From assembly GCF_029910235.1 (NCBI RefSeq), contig NZ_CP112874.1, forward strand, positions 2,852,001 through 2,916,000: a stretch of 64,000 nucleotides of DNA, given 5' to 3'. The stretch's first letter is position 1. The number at the start of each line of letters is the position of its first letter. The position numbers were made by a program, and so were the translations under genes. This DNA comes from Pseudanabaena galeata CCNP1313. Lineage in GTDB: Bacteria > Cyanobacteriota > Cyanobacteriia > Pseudanabaenales > Pseudanabaenaceae. The notes under the pieces are model-generated. The model had not been told where the DNA came from and searched no databases. It was given only the letters and a program-made list of their open reading frames with translations. Positions 62,422 through 64,000 of the stretch are shown one piece after another.

Positions 62422-62645
62422 GTTATAGCAACCATGAATGAGTTGTGAGGATACGCCCCGAAGGGGCGCATATTCAAGGTTATCGCAAACCATAAATGAG
62501 TTGTGAGGATACGCCCCGAAGGGGCGCATCTTCAAAGTTATCGCAAACCATGAATGAGTTCGCATCTTCAAAGTTATCGCAAACCGTTATCGCAAACCAT
62601 AAATGAGTTGTGATGGTACGCCCCTTCGGGGCGCATCTTCAAACC
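62422..62645. repeat. Tandem array of about 58-bp hairpin units
   Basis: Units begin GTTATMGCAAACCATRAATGAG and contain a CGCCCC/GGGGCG hairpin. Full units start near 62422, 62479 and 62586; a unit at 62537 lacks its hairpin, and at 62573 only GTTATCGCAAACC remains. Two full units have the tip CCCCGAAGGGG and the last has CCCCTTCGGGG. Confidence 0.85.
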
Positions 62646-62691
62646 GCTTTTTATAACTATCCAGAAAACTAGTGGCAGCGCAAAGCGCTGC

Positions 62692-62815
62692 TATAGCAAT
62701 GTAAGTTTTGCTTAGGACATAAAACCAAAAATATGAGTGGCGGCGCTTCGCGCCGCCACTCATATTTTTGGTTTTGCTTTGTCCTATCTATCTCTTGCGC
62801 TGCTACTAGTCAATG
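62692..62815. mobile_element. TATAGC-ended palindromic element, degraded right end
   Basis: TATAGCAATGTAAG, TAGGACATAAAACC, a perfect AAAAATATGAGTGGCGGCGC stem, then GGTTTTGCTTTGTCC; the right terminus is degenerate (GCGCTGCTA). Confidence 0.75.
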
Positions 62816-62860
62816 TAAGTGAAGACAGCTATACCTTACAAATAACGCTAGTTTGGGTAA

Positions 62861-62899
62861 AAATGGGATAGGCAGTGCTAGGTGCTGCCCATCCCATTT
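62861..62899. repeat. Palindrome upstream of the aminotransferase
   Basis: Arms AAATGGGATxGGCAG and complement around TGCTAGGTG, 21 bases before the ATG; may shape the leader of the next gene. Confidence 0.55.
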
Positions 62900-62920
62900 A
62901 CTCAATATTTGCTAAGTTTT

Positions 62921-64000
62921 ATGCAATTTGCCGATCGCCTTCAGCCGCTACAGTCTAATGTGTTTGCCGATATGGACATTGCCAAAAGTCAGGTCAAAGC
63001 ATCTGGAATGTCAATAATTGACCTATCGCTTGGATCATCTGACTTGCCAACTGATGCATTTATTTTAGAAGCGATCGCCACAGCATTAAAAGATCCCATT
63101 ACTCATGGTTATTCTCTGTTTGGCAGCACTGTAGATTTTCGCGAGACAGTAGCAGCATGGATGCAGAAAAAATTTGGAATAACAGTCGATCCTGAGGCAG
63201 AAGTATTACCTTTGATTGGTTCACAGGAAGGAACAGCCCATTTGCCGCTTGCTTTACTTAATCCCAATGATTTTGCGCTCCTACAAGATCCTGGTTATCC
63301 ATCGCACTATGGCGGCATTCATTTAGCAGGAGGTCAAGTGTATGGGATGCCCCTACTAGCTGAAAATGACTTTTTACCAGTCTTTACTGATATTCCTGAG
63401 ACAGTGTTGTCGCAAGCAAAGATGATGGTGTTGAGCTATCCCCATAATCCCACTGCGGCCACAGCAACTTTAGAGTTTTTCCAATCCACTGTCAGCTTTT
63501 GTCAAAAACATAATCTGGCTTTAGTTCACGATTTTCCCTATGTCGATTTAGTATTTGATGGCTCGACACCACCTTCGATGCTACAAGCTGATCGCGCTCT
63601 AAGTGTCAGCATCGAATTTTTCACAATGTCTAAATCCTATAACATGGGAGGTTTTCGGGTTGGTTTTGCGGTAGGCAACCGCGAATTAATTAAAGCTCTG
63701 CGCCAAATTAAAGCTGTCGTCGATTTCAATCAATATCAGGGCATCATGCGTGGTGCTATCAAGGCTCTTAATGGCGATCACACAACAATTGAGCGTGTAG
63801 TTGCCACATTTCAAGAACGGCGAAATGTGATGCTCGAATCCCTTAAAGCGATCGGCTGGGAAGTCCCTCATCCCACTGCAACAATGTATTTATGGGCAAA
63901 GCTACCCGATCGATATGTCCACAGTTCAATGGAATTTTGTCTAGACTTAATCAAATCTACAGGAGTTGCACTAGCTCCTGGATCGGGATTTGGTAAACAA
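62921..64000 (+). CDS. Class I/II PLP-dependent aminotransferase (3' end outside window)
   Basis: An open frame of 360 codons from ATG 62921 (MQFADRLQPLQSNVFADMD) to the window end without a stop. Fold-type I aminotransferase motifs: SQEGTAHLPLALLNPNDF, DPGYPSHYGG, LSYPHNPTAATAT, HDFPYVDL, and the PLP-lysine in FTMSKSYNMGGFRVGF. It resembles LL-diaminopimelate/aspartate aminotransferases, but family-specific residues cannot be settled by eye. The missing C-terminus is probably only some tens of residues. Confidence 0.88.
   Translation, partial: MQFADRLQPLQSNVFADMDIAKSQVKASGMSIIDLSLGSSDLPTDAFILEAIATALKDPITHGYSLFGSTVDFRETVAAWMQKKFGITVDPEAEVLPLIGSQEGTAHLPLALLNPNDFALLQDPGYPSHYGGIHLAGGQVYGMPLLAENDFLPVFTDIPETVLSQAKMMVLSYPHNPTAATATLEFFQSTVSFCQKHNLALVHDFPYVDLVFDGSTPPSMLQADRALSVSIEFFTMSKSYNMGGFRVGFAVGNRELIKALRQIKAVVDFNQYQGIMRGAIKALNGDHTTIERVVATFQERRNVMLESLKAIGWEVPHPTATMYLWAKLPDRYVHSSMEFCLDLIKSTGVALAPGSGFGKQ

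Noticed and set aside
62422-62645. Repeat-spacer-like array
   Set aside because: Units are contiguous copies including their hairpins; there are no unique spacers and no cas genes in the window.
1-64000. tRNA, rRNA or known riboswitch
   Set aside because: No cloverleaf with the usual TTCRA loop, no rRNA-like tract and no riboswitch core was found by eye; a covariance-model scan would be the decisive test.

Overview
The window is a stretch of cyanobacterial chromosome. The evidence is the dense scatter of HIP1 octamers (GCGATCGC) inside genes on both strands, plus lineage-typical genes: AcsF cyclase, heme oxygenase, the NdhI maturation factor CRR6, the proton-extrusion protein PxcA, a CYP38-like cyclophilin, DUF2949, DUF3082, DUF29 and a PatA-type Pil/Pix taxis operon. 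The low-oxygen tetrapyrrole cluster, the heptanucleotide tandem repeats and the very large number of intergenic palindromes suggest a filamentous, non-heterocystous, Pseudanabaena-like organism. That placement is inference. No rRNA, tRNA, CRISPR array or complete IS transposase was seen.

Layout. 1-2.5 kb: the C-terminal part of a STAND ATPase with TPR repeats, cut by the window edge. 2.8-3.3 kb: a DUF6887/DUF6888 pair lying between two 41-42 bp direct repeats. 3.6-8.3 kb (minus strand): ho, hemN, an NrdG-like radical SAM protein, a hemerythrin and acsF, which look like a micro-oxic heme/bilin/chlorophyll cluster. 8.6-11.9 kb: purL and a Uma2 nuclease-like gene. 12.0-21.1 kb (minus strand): a complete Pil/Pix-like chemotaxis operon (PatA-type regulator, two CheY, CheW, MCP, CheA-REC hybrid, CheW-like protein), with a 300-bp heptanucleotide array running into the MCP stop codon. 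21.8-24.8 kb: YdcF protein and a two-domain envelope polysaccharide enzyme.

24.8-32.4 kb is an accessory, defence-like island: a decayed HEAT-repeat gene with a mappable MITE insertion; a RecF/OLD-like ATPase followed by higBA; a minus-strand operon of an ABC-type ATPase and a Cys-rich PD-(D/E)XK-like protein; a divergent stand-alone TOPRIM-like protein; and a small helical protein overlapping an HNH nuclease. The ATPase/nuclease-like/TOPRIM group is the best candidate here for an undescribed system.

32.4-64 kb returns to housekeeping and signalling genes: crr6, a DnaJ protein, a PMT-type glycosyltransferase, a DsbA-like lipoprotein, two sensor kinases, moaD, phoH, a cyclophilin, pxcA, pyruvate dehydrogenase E2, sbcC, cca, an SDR/inositol-phosphatase pair, a GMC oxidoreductase, an FAD oxidoreductase, sufA and a truncated class I/II aminotransferase.

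A second theme is the intergenic DNA. At least six families of short inverted-repeat elements occur. One has ends ACGTSAGTTCG, is exactly 111 bp in four copies and leaves 7-bp target duplications. Another has ends TATAGC and is about 116 bp. Many other perfect palindromes have arms that contain or abut the stop codon of the neighbouring gene.
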